DNA of 64,000 nucleotides from Calendula officinalis (GCA_963853835.1 OY970824.1:68156884-68220883); one strand, 5' to 3'. Shown: positions 12,103-24,110, counted from the stretch's first letter. Numbers and translations: made by a program. The notes: generated by a model not told the origin, from the letters alone.

Positions 12103-12985
12103 ACATATCTTTTACTAACTAGTTTAAAACATCAACTAACATATTATTATTTTTCATTTCTATTATAAATGCGAGTCGTATTAAGGGTTTTGATAATAAC
12201 AATCATAAGGGCTATCAATAAACACATCAGAAGTTTGTACATCAATTTATAACTACTACCTGAATTTTAGGAATCACTTCCTCCCATGATTTAATGTACA
12301 ACTTTTATGCACTTAGAGACAATCCTAAGAGCTGTCATTATCAAAACCCTAATTTTAATTCATATCATATACCTATATGTTATTATACTATTATTTTTAA
12401 TTGTTGTTTTTACTATAATTTATTTTAATTTTGTATTTAATATTTATTGGTAAATATCTAAAATGTATTAACTTGTCATAATGTAATTATCAAAAGGGCA
12501 AACATATTTTTTTTTAATTAAGTGAATAAGGCAAATCTTTTCTTTATAAGTAATATATATTGACTGAATTTTTAAGTTTTTTAATTAAATGAAAATATTA
12601 AATACATTGTATAGATATGGAGATAGAAATTTTTTATTTAAGTCTAAGTTTAAATTTAATTTTAAACATTATTAATCCATTTTGTTTGAAATTATAGGTG
12701 TTGATTATAGTAACCAAAAGGTTACTATACGTGCAAATTAAATCAATATAAAATTCTGACATAAGTCAATAGAAATTGAGTTGCTTAATTTGAGAAATCT
12801 AGTTTCGAGCCAAAAACTTCATTCAAAGTATTTAAATTTTAAATAGTCGAAATAAATTATTGGTATTTAAATATAACTATTCTTCTATTATACAATTTCC
12901 ATTCCTTAAAATGAGCTATGAACAGTAGCTTTAGGGTTTGCTAAAATTCACCAATTATAAAAGATATATAACAGACAATGAAAAT
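12103..12985. other. Intergenic, nothing recognised
   Basis: AT-rich non-coding DNA without a coding frame, inverted repeat or known motif that I can support. Confidence 0.4.
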
Positions 12986-12989
12986 TAGA

Positions 12990-13080
12990 GACATGTGTAT
13001 AATCTTGTGGAATGGTTAGGCATCTGCCCTTCATACCAAGGAATCTTGCGTTCGAAACTTGCATGCTACTTTATTTACCT
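12990..13080 (+). mobile_element. tRNA-derived SINE fragment
   Basis: On the plus strand, GTGGAATGGTTAGGCATCTG resembles a tRNA A box and GCGTTCGAAACTTG, about 35 bases later, resembles a B box. The acceptor stem and cloverleaf are not present. The end at 13080 abuts the 213-bp repeat that follows. Confidence 0.45.
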
Positions 13081-13293
13081 CTTAATTGTAGTTTTCTTGA
13101 TTACAAGAATACCCAATTTATATGAAATTAATCCATTTGAAAACACAAATTTATGTTTTTCTTTAGCACAAATATATAAAAGTAGTTGATAAAAGTTAGA
13201 ATTGGCATGTAATTTTCATCAAATTTACAATTATGAAATAGATCATATACAAACATATGATAATTGTAATAAAAAATTGACAAATTTACAAAT
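13081..13293 (+). repeat. 213-bp direct repeat, left copy
   Basis: This copy matches 14271-14483 along its full 213 bases with four substitutions visible by eye. It ends exactly where the LTR-like block 13294-14270 begins. The repeat is AT-rich and non-coding. Confidence 0.85.
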
Positions 13294-14270
13294 TGTTGGG
13301 TCGCTGAAAATCATCCCCCGCTGAAGGGATAAAATGAAGACAAAAAGGCAAATAGTCAGAAGACAATCTGATGATTAGTTACTCGGATTGTGGGTAACTA
13401 AATCTGACCAGTTCGGATTTCAGTTACCCAGTTACATTATCTGATCACTATCTGAAACAACGATCAGTTCCCCGTGCGGAATCAGATACTGGTTAACACA
13501 TCAGATAATTGTAACAGGTTCAGCGCACATTGGACAATAACGCTGAACCATTGAACAAATACTTCTCTAAGCAAAACTCTTAGTGAAGGTCACTGAAGCT
13601 GAAGGCCATCTGAAGAAGCATGAGTATCCGAAGACTCATGGCTACCTGAGCGTACATAGGCCAGAAGTTTCAGTGTCACATAAAGACACAAGTAAGACAT
13701 AAGTTTGTGCATCGCTGTTTATGGGAATATCTTGCAAATCTTCTAGAAGATATCGGCGATCACAAGACGACAGAAAGTACTGTCAGAATTCCGTTAGTCG
13801 TGCTCGTCCCATGAAACATCCTCTGCACCAACGGAATTCTCACACGTGGAATCGATCGATCATTCCTTTGGCTCTACGTTTCCCAATGCTATAAATTGAG
13901 GACTTAAGCGATCGATTTCGGTGTGCACCCAACAAGATTACACGCTGCCAATATTACTCCATACCTTATTTCTTGAGCAGAGTGTAAATCACCAGTTAAC
14001 CTTTTGTTACTCGATTTGAGAATTGAATCTCTGTAACAAAGGTGTCTGGTCTTGTGCCTGATCATTTGTTGATCGGAACTTATCTTAGACGGTATCTGTT
14101 ATTGTCTATCACATGCAAGCAGTTTAGTTAGGATTTGTTCTTAGCTATTCCGCAAACTGCTTGCATCTTTATTGTATCATTATTGATTAATAAAGAAAAG
14201 TTTAAAAAGTGTCGAGTGTTACCACAAATATTTTATTTGATCAGTGAAAACGTATAAGTGCAGTAATTCA
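13294..14270 (+). mobile_element. LTR-like block (probable solo LTR) between 213-bp repeats
   Basis: The 977-bp block begins TGTTGGGTCG and ends GTAATTCA, so it has TG...CA termini. It contains a TATA-like GCTATAAATTGAGG near 13890, a leader-like stretch after it, and an AATAAAG polyadenylation-type signal near 14192. Its base composition is clearly richer in GC than its flanks. There is no PBS, polypurine tract or coding region, so it is best read as a solo LTR, probably Copia-type. In place of a 5-bp duplication it is flanked by 213-bp direct repeats. Confidence 0.55.
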
Positions 14271-14483
14271 CTTAATTGTAGTTTTCTTGATTACAAGAAT
14301 ACCCAATTTATATGAAATTAATCCATTTGAAAACACAAATTTATGTTTTTGTTTAGCGCAAATATATAAAAGTAGTTGATAAAAGTTAGATTTGGCATGT
14401 AATTTTCATCAAATTTACAATTATGAAATAGATCATATACAAACATATGATAATTGCAATAAAAAATTGACAAATTTACAAAT
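14271..14483 (+). repeat. 213-bp direct repeat, right copy
   Basis: Second copy of the repeat at 13081-13293, with four visible differences. It follows the CA end of the LTR-like block directly and then continues into unrelated sequence (AATGACAAAAC). Confidence 0.85.
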
Positions 14484-14787
14484 AATGACAAAACATAAAA
14501 ATATCGATGAAAATTAAAATTTTAACAAAATATTAGTTTGATCATATAATATTTAAATGTGTAATATCTTAAAGGGTTTAATAAACTTTTCTTTTAATTA
14601 GGAGTGTTTAGATTTATAATTAGGACCATACTAAATCAAAGTTAAATGAGGATCAATATCATAATTTATCTTAGAAAGCTTTTACAATTAGATAAATACA
14701 CAAATTAAGATTTTAAAATATCACAACGAAATGTGATCCCTCATTATGCTTGTTAGGCTACAAGGTATGAGTACCACATATGGTACT

Positions 14788-15336
14788 AGGGATGCAAATT
14801 TAACCCGCGGGTTTGGGTACCCGCGGGTACCCGAGTCTTACGGGGCGGGTATTACCCGTCTAAACGGGTAACGGGTCGGGGATGGGTTTAAGTTTCATAC
14901 CCGAGAGCGGGTACGGGTCGGGTACGGGTTTTATAATACCCGCACCGTTTATACCCGACCCGACTATATATATTAATGTGTAATTTTTTTAATACAAATT
15001 TAGTCCACTAGTCACTACTCAAACTTAGTCCAATTTTTAATCTCTCATTAACCCAATTTAATAATGGTTAAAATATGGCTCGTCTCCCGTTAGTCCATTA
15101 CGTATTGAACGAAATAAGCCTGAACGAACTAAGAGTATTAAATGTTTTAGATATTTTGTTTAATTTTTTTATAGAACGGGTACCCGTCGGGTTACCCGTA
15201 CCCGGCGGGGATTTTTTTACCCGAACCCGACGGGTATTTGACCGGGTACGTGGCGGGTACGGGTATGAGAATAGCGGTCGGGTACGGGTACGAGTTTTGC
15301 AGTACCCGCTATTACCCGTACCCGTTTGAATCTCTA
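14788..15336. mobile_element. hAT-like non-autonomous element rich in ACCCG
   Basis: The left end reads TAGGGATGCAAATTTAACCC, and the right end, on the opposite strand, reads CATAGAGATTCAAACGGGTA: imperfect terminal inverted repeats. Between them are dense ACCCGT/ACGGGT runs in opposite orientations on the two halves. No transposase is encoded. Short frames here, for example 15075-15329, are composed of the repeat itself and are not genes. Confidence 0.45.
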
Positions 15337-16865
15337 TGTGGTACCCATTTTTTTTGCCACATCATCGCCACCTAAGCTACCACACCACCACCACACCACA
15401 TCATTTGGTGGAAATACCCACCACACCACACCATTTTATTTTCCATCTCATCATTTCATTTCAAATTATTTTTTAAACATAATATTAAACTTCCATTAAA
15501 TTAAAATAACAATACATTAAATTAAATTAAAAATACAATACTTAAAATTAAAAATACAATACTTAAAATTTTAAAAACTAAAATACTAAAAATTTAAAAA
15601 CTACAATCCTAAATCGCTCATGGCTTTTCGGGCCCTTTCCTTCGCGGCTAAGAAATGTTGAAGATCTTCTTGCGGCATGCCTGGCGGTGGTTGCATAGTC
15701 AAAATATTCATATTATTGATAATTCTTTGTTCGGTTGCAAGCTCTCTATCTCTTTCATCTTTCTCCTTCTCCAATCGAACTTGTTGACGACGCATCTCTA
15801 TGCACTCTTTCGTTGACTCAATGTGTCCCTTAATCATTTTTGAATTGCTTCCCTATGCTTGCTCTTCGATTCCATTTCCGCCGCATGTCTACCCGCTCGT
15901 TTAGCCTTGTCTCTTCCAATTGGTCGTTGAGGAGGTGGTGTAACGACCGGGTCAAGAAATCCCACCAATCAAAAACCAACAACTTTCTTATAACTATCTA
16001 ATTACAATTAACCATTCTAAACCGATAACGACTATACAAAATACAACAAACGAGCCAAGATCTCACTACCAATAAAGACTATGGATACAAACCAACTAAC
16101 TACAAAAAAATTATCAATACAAAACTACCCAACTCCCACATACCTAAATATATGCCCGACGTATAACTTCTAAGCACCCGATCAACTTCAAGATCCTATA
16201 TGCTTACTCTTATCTTTTCCTGTAAAAAGTTAGTCCACTAAACGGGTAAGCTACAACGAGCTTAGTGAGTTCATAAAATACAAAATAATATTAGCATTAT
16301 ATACAAAACAAAGAAATAATAACATATAAATGGTGTAAAACTATTTAAGTAATTCATATTATAACAAGTACACATCAATACATACCTGACCGAGAAGCTT
16401 TACAACTTAACATGAGATTTACCGAGAATCCGACATAGCCGAGTATCAACACTTATCCGGGATCAACAAGAATCACTGAATGACTGACATTGAGAGTACA
16501 ACTACATCACAAGAATCAACAAGAGTTTGCAAGATAATAAACAAAATTGAGAACCAATCACCGAATCAACACTCCACGAGAATCATCACGTAATCACCGG
16601 AATCAATAGACAATACCGCATCATGAATCAATGAGATCTCAATACCATCCAAACGAATCAAAGTGCGTCATTCCCCCTTAGGCCATTAGGGAATGAGGCC
16701 GGTGAAGGTGATCAAGGCACCCCTAACCGAGTCCATGATCCAGCTTCACCACCACGGTCCATACCGCTCAACATATTACACAAAGTAATACTCAAGCCGC
16801 CGTGGGTCCTCACGAAACGAAATTATCTCTCAAGGAATTCGTACGGGTAACTCATATTCGATATC

Positions 16866-19800
16866 TGTGACAACCCTCGCAATCGGGTAATTGACCCGGC
16901 GATTTTTGTAGCTCATTTTGTTTTAGTACAATCTTTTCATTTAGAATAACGTTGCATTTAAGTCTAGCAGGAACCATGCATTGTGTCATTAGTGCACATC
17001 ATGTTTAGACACGTGTCAATTGTCTACATTTCGGTACAATTAAACTGTAATTTAGCGAGTTGGTGACTCAACGTAAACTCAAATCGAACCAAAAACTATA
17101 AAAAGAAAAATTATAATTTATAAGGATGTTTTGGCTTATGTACGAAAGCCTATACATAAAACACCCTACGATTTAATATAAAATAAATAAAAGTTATATT
17201 ATCAGCACACATTTATACATTATATCACCAATAAACAATTTAACGAATTTTAAAGTCCATCCTATCCTATCCAAAAACCCACATGTGTACGTCAACTTCA
17301 CACAACAAACTATACGACTTTTCCTGATAATATCCGTTATTTTAACAACTAAATACCCACGTTAGCCATTATGACCATCATCTTATTAAACACAACCAGT
17401 TCTTCACCATTTCTCCACGTGAAATCTCTATCCCACCGCTCAAAACTACTTTAACCTCCTGAGCTATCTCTCGGTTATCAAACCAAGCAACTAAACAGAA
17501 ACATCCCGAGCTCTCATCTTTCTAGAACTTCACCAGAAAACCCACCAATTAAACGCATCAACTTTTTGATACTTTTCCGGCGAAGAAGCAATAATTCTGT
17601 CGAACCAGGGAACACATAAACAAAACGTCACCGCTATCTTCCTCACGCACCAAATACAAAAGAGAAGCAACCTTAAAACCTCCGGAAACGACCAGGCAAT
17701 TCGGACGATCACCGTTCTTACTCAGGTGACAAGCTTAAAAACCCGGCAGACGTCTCTAGGTTCTCTATCTCTTCGAAGGTATATCGTGCTTCCTCTTCAT
17801 CGTTTTAACATAAACATTTTGGGTCGTTAACTGTGTGTTCGTTCTTGTTTCTCCATTGCCGCCGCCCTTTCTCCTGTCATAACTCGGACAAACAGACCTC
17901 CGGTAACACAAGAACAACGTTTTCCGGCGAAGCTTTCCCGAACTCTCAGTCCTTCGCTCTATCTCGATAGGTACAAACTCTTTCATATTATTTTTATATA
18001 TCATTCGTGTGTATATTAAAAACTCAATGTTATCGCCGGCAGCCCTCAGGCTCCGGTATTCTTTCTGCCCGTCAAAATAGTGCTCAAAAACAATTTCCAG
18101 TTTTGTTATTTGCCCAATAAACGAGTCCATAAACTGTGTTAAACCCACTTGTGTTTTATCAATTTAAAAGGCCCGTCACTATCTTAATATGTACAGCCCA
18201 TTTTTCATTTCCTTTTAACTCAATATAAGAACCCATGATGTTTTAATTTAGCCCACATGAGTTTTAATAATTAAATAAAATATTTTATCTACTTATTATA
18301 AAAGTTACTTAAATGGTTTTGAATTAGATGACGTATTTGTTAGTTAAATAAAAAAAAATTTAATAAATTTCTATCTTAAATTGTATAACTGATTAATAAG
18401 TTATTAATTGGATTATTTTTGTTTAATGATTACTTACCATCTCACAAGTCATTTATTTTCAACCAATATTTTGTAAGAAGGTATACATTCAAAGCAAACC
18501 ATAGTGTCAAACAAAAGTAGATTTTAAAAAGAATAAAATAATTATTTACCTAGTTATTTTTAGTTTTCAAAAGACGTTACATTTTTAATTTAATTTAATT
18601 ATCAACTATCTTATTAATAACTAATTATTCATTTAATTATAAGTATTTAACTTTCATATTATTTAACAATTACTTGATGTATCAAATGTATTTAAAATAC
18701 GTAACTATTCTACAATGTCACCAACGTATCGCTCAACTCAAATTTCGTTTAGGAAATCATTTTGCATCATTTAGCATAGGCGAGTCATGTAGACCGTCTC
18801 TTATTCTTTTATGTCTATGCGTTTAGGACGCTAGGATCATTTGGTTGGAAACCACTTTGTCATCTACATTTTGCTAGCATTGCATCAGGTGAGTTCACAG
18901 CCCCACTTTTTACCGCATTTTATTTACTGTTTTATAACTATGGGGTGAAAAACATAACAAATGCCTTTACAAATGTTTGCATTATTTATCACAACGTATT
19001 TTATAAATATATTTGTGACTGAGTTCACAACATCTCATTTACTACATTTTAACTGTTTTGAAACATATCAACTATTTTATAAACGTTTACAACATTTTTA
19101 AACGCTTACTATATCGTGATGAAAACTATTTTTGGAAACTAGACAACGAATCCTTATGCTTGGACTAAGTTTAGAGGTACATGGAAGTGCGTATATGTTA
19201 CCTACATAATCATTAGCTAGTTGCGACTAGGCCCTGGATATGCAAATAGTACTATTGGCGGAGACCTACCCTCCCACGTTATTGATCATTTATCGGTGTT
19301 TACCGACCACGAGGAGTGCATATCTAGCACGTTTAAGGTTGTTGTTTTGATTATGGACTTAGGGTCAGCATTTTAACTCAAAGGCTTTGCAACCCTGTTG
19401 GGGGATCACCGTCTATTATGTTTCTACTACTGCTCTCGGAGCAGGCCATTTTTAACCTTCTATATCATCACACTATTTTGCCAATGATGGCATACTAAAA
19501 CTACTATTTCTACTAACGCGAGTAAAATCGTACTACTGCTCTCGGAGCAGGTCATTATTAACGTTATTATCATCACACTATTTTTGCCGACTCTGGCATA
19601 CGAAAACTGTTGTTTCTACTACTGCTTTTGAGCAGACTATTTTTAACGTTTTATATTATCACACTATTTTTGCCAAGAATGGCATACGAAAACTATGGAA
19701 CTATTTTGATCTCATTAAAACCTGTGAATTCACTCAACAATTTTGTTGATACTTTTACTTATGTTTTTCAGGTAACTAAGCTAGGCATTGAGTCGTATGC

Positions 19801-20013
19801 ATTGGGAGTCAAGCTTTCATTCTAATAAGATGTCACCTCTTTATTTCATTTTTCTTAAACTATGTTTTGGATTCAAATTACTTTGTTTACATTAAATTTT
19901 GGGTGACATTACTTTTTATGAAACATTTACTGTTTACGATAATCATATGCATATGTATACTCGTGAAGTTGCACGCCCGTTCTTCCGCAAACCAGTTTTG
20001 GCGGGGTGTGACA
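16866..20013 (+). mobile_element. Solo LTR (3.15 kb) nested in the 15939-21340 LTR
   Basis: Starts TGTGACAACCCTCGC and ends GGGGTGTGACA, flanked by the 5-bp duplication ATATC (16861-16865 and 20014-20018). Leader-like CT-rich text and donor-like GGTATA and GGTGAG sites near 17770-18900 read on the plus strand. No reverse transcriptase, PBS or second LTR is seen, so a very long solo LTR is the simplest reading. Short frames inside it (for example 17765-18148 minus) have no family likeness. Confidence 0.8.
19418..19700 (+). repeat. Three-copy tandem repeat of about 100 bp in an LTR
   Basis: Three successive units each contain TACTACTGCT, (G/T)AGCAG, then TATCACACTATTTT, GCCAA/GCCGA and TGGCATACGAAAACT. 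They start near 19418, 19530 and 19612. The third unit is the most diverged at its front. The block is non-coding and lies near the 3' end of the nested LTR. Confidence 0.7.
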
Positions 20014-20982
20014 ATATCAAACAAAACTATAACAACGATGACTCCACGAGACCGGAACAAGAGGATTATCACAACCCGAATAAATAAAAATGCATCTCAT
20101 ACTAGGGCAATCTAACCGAGACGTAACACAAGGAATTTATACGACATGAATCGATATCAAGTGAGACACTTCAAGGATATTCCATCAATCAAGACATCTA
20201 TCAAAAGATTATACACAAGTCATACCACAAATAATCACTATACTCTTACAAGTCAATACACATAGCAAAAGTCTATTAATGAATCAAACTTCATTTAATC
20301 ATATTACAGTCAAATCATTATAATTACCAATTCAATGTTCTGGGCATCGCATATATGATAACAATAAACCAAATAACAATTAAACACGTAGCATTTAAAT
20401 ATATAACTACTAGTATACAATTGTACATAGATGAACTCACCTGGGATCTAGCAATTGTCAACACGAGCCACGAACTCCTTTAATCACAATTCCAATGTCA
20501 CCGGTCAATGTAATCACCACAATCTCCCAATAGATTACCTTTCATAATATACACATCTCATTCAATATCCTAATCCATAATCACAACTAGTATAAACCCT
20601 AATCACCAATTTCCCCTAAATTGATGATGAACCAAACCCTAGACCATCAATTTATCTAAAATTTGTGCATTATCACATGATAACTACGAATCTCATAGCT
20701 AGATACTTGATATGTTAACATACAACCTCAATTTCAGATTTGTGATCCAAACCCTAACCTAGGGTTCAACATTCCACCCAAATTTTTACCCAATTTATTA
20801 CATGCATGTACAAAAACTAAGCATAATACCTTTATAGCTTGAACTTATGATGAAAACCCCTTAGAATTTGCACCAAAATTCGTCCTTGATTCACCAAAAT
20901 CGCCTGAAGATCGTATCAAACCGTAAAAAGAAGGAAAAATGAGCTGAAATTGGGAAAAATCCCGTTTTTATGCTTGACAGCA

Positions 20983-21170
20983 CAAGATAGCGCCGCTATC
21001 TGCCCAAGATAGCGCCGCTATCACCCCGCGTTAAATAGCGCCGCTATTTCCTGAGATAGCTCCGCTATCTCTAAATTTTCGCGTTTTACCCTTAGCTATT
21101 TCGGACTGCTGTTCCAAATCTGCCCAAGATAGCGCCGCTATCCATGGATAGCGCCGCTATCTACCCAGAA
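20983..21170. repeat. Array of GATAGCGCCGCTATC odd palindromes in LTR
   Basis: About six copies of GATAGCG-C-CGCTATC or close variants: seven-base inverted arms around a single central base. They stand out as CpG-rich in an AT-rich LTR. Read with the presumed minus orientation of the LTR they lie in the first 400 bases, where a U3 promoter would be. The same array occurs at 52180-52365. Confidence 0.8.
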
Positions 21171-22344
21171 TGCTGCAATTTTCAGCTTTTCTCCCATTTT
21201 AACTTATACCATTTAATCAATTACCCAAAACACAGATTTTTAACAATACTTCCATCTAACAAAACTTATTACCTTATCATTTACCAGTTATTATCAATCT
21301 TAAAAATTTCCAACTCTCAAAATAAAACACGTATGTTACAGGTGGGGTTTCATCAATATCATCGAATAGGTCATCTAGAATGTCATCATCCCCTGCATTA
21401 AGGTCGATACGAGAACGACCATCAGAAACATCAACCGATTGTGAACTTCTTGAGCGCTTCGACTGTTGTTGATCTTTAGTAATTGTTCCGATCCATTTTG
21501 GATCCTCTTTCAAAATCAACCAATGTCGATCTAGCTCAAAATTATGGCCCTTTTTTTTCAACTTTGTATTGTTTCTTGGCGGCCTCCAAAACATCAAACT
21601 CGGCCATTCCGGTACTTCTTTCCGACGAAAGTTTGTTGTATATACCACTAAATTTTGTAACCTTGTTATTTATGTCACACCATTTGCTACTAAGACTATT
21701 GTCTTTTCGGTATGGCGGGACATCCATGAAGCTATGAAATTTAGAAAGAATGGCTTCCCAATAGCTTTTAATTTTCATGCCGTTCCCGTCTTTCTCGTTT
21801 TTAGAAGTGCCACACCAAGCTCGGCACAACGCAATTTCCTCCTTTTCCGTCCATGGAATTTGTGTGTCTTCTTCTACATCTTCTTCAACAACTTCTTTTT
21901 CTTTCCTTTTCCCTTTCTCTTTCCCTTTCCCCTTTCACTTGCTCCCTCCCGCTTGTGGTTCTTGTGTTTGGGTTTGGTAGGGCGTTTGTTGAGAAAATGT
22001 TTGTTGTTGAAAATATTGTGATGTGGGTGCAAATTGAGATACATTTTGTGAATATTGAGGTTGTTGAAATTGAGGTGCGGTTTGTGGATAAAATTGTGGA
22101 GGCGGGACAACACCGAAACTTAGGATGTTGACATATTGCACGTAGCCACCAAATCCAAGGTTCGGTGGTATATTTTGTTTGAAGGTTGGTTGGGTGTTTG
22201 TGGAGAGTTGTTGTGTGGATCTATTGTAAGTAGATAGGTATGAAGACAGGAGTTTGTAGGAGTTTGTAGAGAGTAAAATGGATTAATTTTGTGTGTAAAA
22301 TGAGTGAAAATAGGTAAATATATATAGGTAAATAATTAAAATAA

Positions 22345-22570
22345 AAAAAGTTTTTTTTAATTCCAACGGCTATGTAGCCGTTGCCCAACGGCTACATTTG
22401 GCGAAAAAGTAACCCTTCCACACCGTTGCCGAGCGTTGTCCGTGGCCTTCCTCATCCACGCCGGACCCCAACGCCGTTGGGGGGGGGGGGTGTTCCCCCA
22501 AAAACCCCACGCCGTGCCCTCCACCTCACACCCCCACGCCAAGCTTCCTCCATCCCATACCATGCAGCCT
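22345..22570. other. GC-rich stretch, possible Harbinger-type MITE end
   Basis: CAACGGCTA/TAGCCGTTG inverted motifs are followed by a very GC-rich block with a G10 run (22481-22490) and GGTGTTCCCCC/ACCCCACGCC text. It differs in composition from everything around it. It could be the end of a PIF/Harbinger-related element that carried the neighbouring trihelix gene. Frames in it on both strands have no family likeness. Confidence 0.3.
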
Positions 22571-23064
22571 TAGGATAGTTGAGCAATGTGGCTGTCATAG
22601 ACTCATAATAAGCATAAAAAAATGTTTGTGAATTTGTTCTTCCATTCTTAAGTTTAAGACTAAATTATGGTTCGTTATTTCTAATTCAAATTTTATCGTA
22701 ACCTTTTTGCATCCATAGTTCTTCACGTTCGCTTAAATATTTTAGCAGAAATGATTGTCGATGTAATTTTAAATAATTAATGATGTATTTTCTTATCAGA
22801 AAAACTTAACAAATGTTAGGCTAAATGACTGTAGTGCAAATTATTTCTAAATAAATGGCTATCAATGTAATTTTTTTAAATTAAATGAGCACACATAAAA
22901 TTTGTTATAATATAAAAAACTTAAAATTAAAATTTTAACCACTTTTGCCTATTCTTTCACCTCTAAAAATATCCACTCTAAACACTTTATTTTCACACAA
23001 CATATTAACTTCCTTTCCTCAAAAATATTCATTATCAAACAATTATATTTATATTCTACCCCTA
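22571..23064. other. Intergenic, nothing recognised
   Basis: AT-rich non-coding DNA between two pseudogenes; no supported feature. Confidence 0.4.
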
Positions 23065-24110
23065 AAAAATGTCCAAAAAACATCCACAATCGATATCCAA
23101 CAACATTTGGGATCAATTAATGAAAAACCCCATATATACCATATCCTCACCCGCCAATTCATCATCGACTCAAACGAGCAACCCAACACCACCCATGCGA
23201 TTTGCGGCATATGCACTGCCCATCGCAAGTTTGTTCTTACTTGCCCCTGACGACCCTCGATATCAATATCATGGTTGGTACCAACAACCACCACCCAACA
23301 TCCAATAACCACAATTACCACCCAATATTCAATACTCACAACCACCACCCATCGTTCAATACCCGCAACTAGGGGTGCCCAAAGGGTCAACCCGACCCGA
23401 CACAAACCCGAACCTGATTATGATAGTCGGGTCGGTGTGTATTCGGGTCTCATGTTGATATCGGATTTTTTCAACCCGACAAACCCGACCCTTATCGGGT
23501 CGGGTTTCGGGTTAGGCTTGCTTCCATTTGTCGGGTTTCAGGTTGACCCAATTAGACCCGATTGAGGTTTAAAAGGTTTTTTCCTTAAAATTTTTGATAT
23601 TTATTCCATTAAATCAATGAATTATCACATTATAATTATAAATCATTTAATAAGAATCAATTAACAATTATAAGTATTAAATCAAAACCCATAAACTTTA
23701 ATATATTAGATAGTTTTTACATATTTTTATCTAAAAATCATAATTTAGGTGTACCTCGACCAACCCGATCGGGTCAACTAGACAAACCCGAAACCCGACC
23801 AACCCGAATAACCCGATTTCTCATCGGGGCGGGTTTCGGGTTAGTATTTTTTTGCATCAAACTCGACAGACCCGACCAGATAAGAGCCAAAACCCGACCC
23901 GATGGGCACCCTAACCTATAACCAACACCCAACTTTTCACAAAAATTCATTCCCACCAACACCTGACGAGGTTGTGGACGACACCGAACCACAAGGGGAA
24001 ACAAAACAAAAGCAAAAAAGAACACAAATTCAATGGTCACACGAAGACACGAGAATATTAGCCGAACGTTGGGTTCATCACATCTAAGATGGTGTATGGG
24101 GAAATAACAA
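23065..24110 (+). pseudogene. N-terminal fragment of a second trihelix/NAM-associated protein gene, split by a hAT-like element
   Basis: On the plus strand a Ser/Gln/Pro-rich N-terminus (YHGWYQQPPPNIQ, later QPPPIVQYPQ) runs to about 23369 with an in-frame stop near 23306. It is then cut by the element 23370-23913 and resumes with a polar stretch and QIQWSHEDTRILAERWVHH, the start of a trihelix/Myb-like domain, followed by a stop at about 24085 and decay. The architecture parallels that of the broken gene on the other strand at 22.3-15.6 kb, but the sequence differs. No C-terminal half was found downstream. Confidence 0.55.
23370..23913. mobile_element. hAT-like non-autonomous element rich in CCCGAC
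   Basis: Left end TAGGGGTGCCCAAAGGGTCA; right end, inverted, TAGGGTGCCCATCGGGTCGG. The terminal inverted repeats of about 13 bases continue into CCCGAC/GTCGGG runs. The eight bases on each side (CCCGCAAC, CCTATAAC) agree at five positions, a possible decayed 8-bp duplication. It is 544 bp long and non-coding. Confidence 0.65.

Larger units (their letters stand above)
15939..21340 (-). mobile_element. Solo LTR (2.25 kb) interrupted by a second LTR
   Basis: Termini are TGTAACGACC on the left and GTATGTTACA on the right, flanked by the 5-bp target duplication GGTGG (15934-15938 and 21341-21345). Without the nested insertion and its duplication it is about 2249 bp. Leader-like text and splice-donor-like sites read on the minus strand, so its orientation is probably minus. 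The sequence is related to the solo LTR at 50790-52539, sharing the string AGTGCGTCATTCCC and the GATAGCGCCGCTATC array. There is no PBS, polypurine tract or coding region, so it is a solo LTR left by LTR-LTR recombination. Confidence 0.85.
15601..22330 (-). pseudogene. Broken trihelix/NAM-associated protein gene (GST T3-like family), split by a solo LTR
   Basis: Read on the minus strand, the N-terminal part (about 22240-21341) has a Gln/Pro-rich start (PPPQFYPQTAPQFQQPQ), a basic KGKGK stretch, a trihelix/Myb-like domain (IPWTEKEEIALCRAWC, KWCDINNKVTKFSGIYNKL) and an acidic DDDILDDLFDDID segment. The C-terminal part (15938-15601) has RPIGRDKAKRAGRH and a charged coiled-coil ending KERARKAMSDLGL. 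The two halves join in frame when the insertion 15939-21340 and one GGTGG duplication are ignored. Further breaks: an in-frame TGA near 21935, a frameshift at the T8 run 21551-21558, and a frameshift with stop near 15838. This family is often linked to PIF/Harbinger accessory proteins or domesticated derivatives. It is non-functional here. Confidence 0.75.

Noticed and set aside
12995..13075. Possible tRNA gene (A- and B-box-like motifs)
   Set aside because: No acceptor stem or anticodon arm can be folded; better explained as a tRNA-derived SINE fragment.
15075..15329. Open frame of 84 codons
   Set aside because: It consists of the ACCCG/CGGGT repeat of a hAT-like element and has no family likeness.
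17765..18148. Minus-strand open frame of 127 codons
   Set aside because: It lies within a solo LTR, opposite to the likely transcript leader, without recognisable domain.
20983..21170. CRISPR-like array of short repeats
   Set aside because: Repeats are palindromic, spacers are very short and irregular, and the array lies inside an LTR of a plant genome.
22357..22578. Open frames on both strands in the GC-rich block
   Set aside because: High GC lowers stop frequency; both frames are low-complexity and mutually overlapping.
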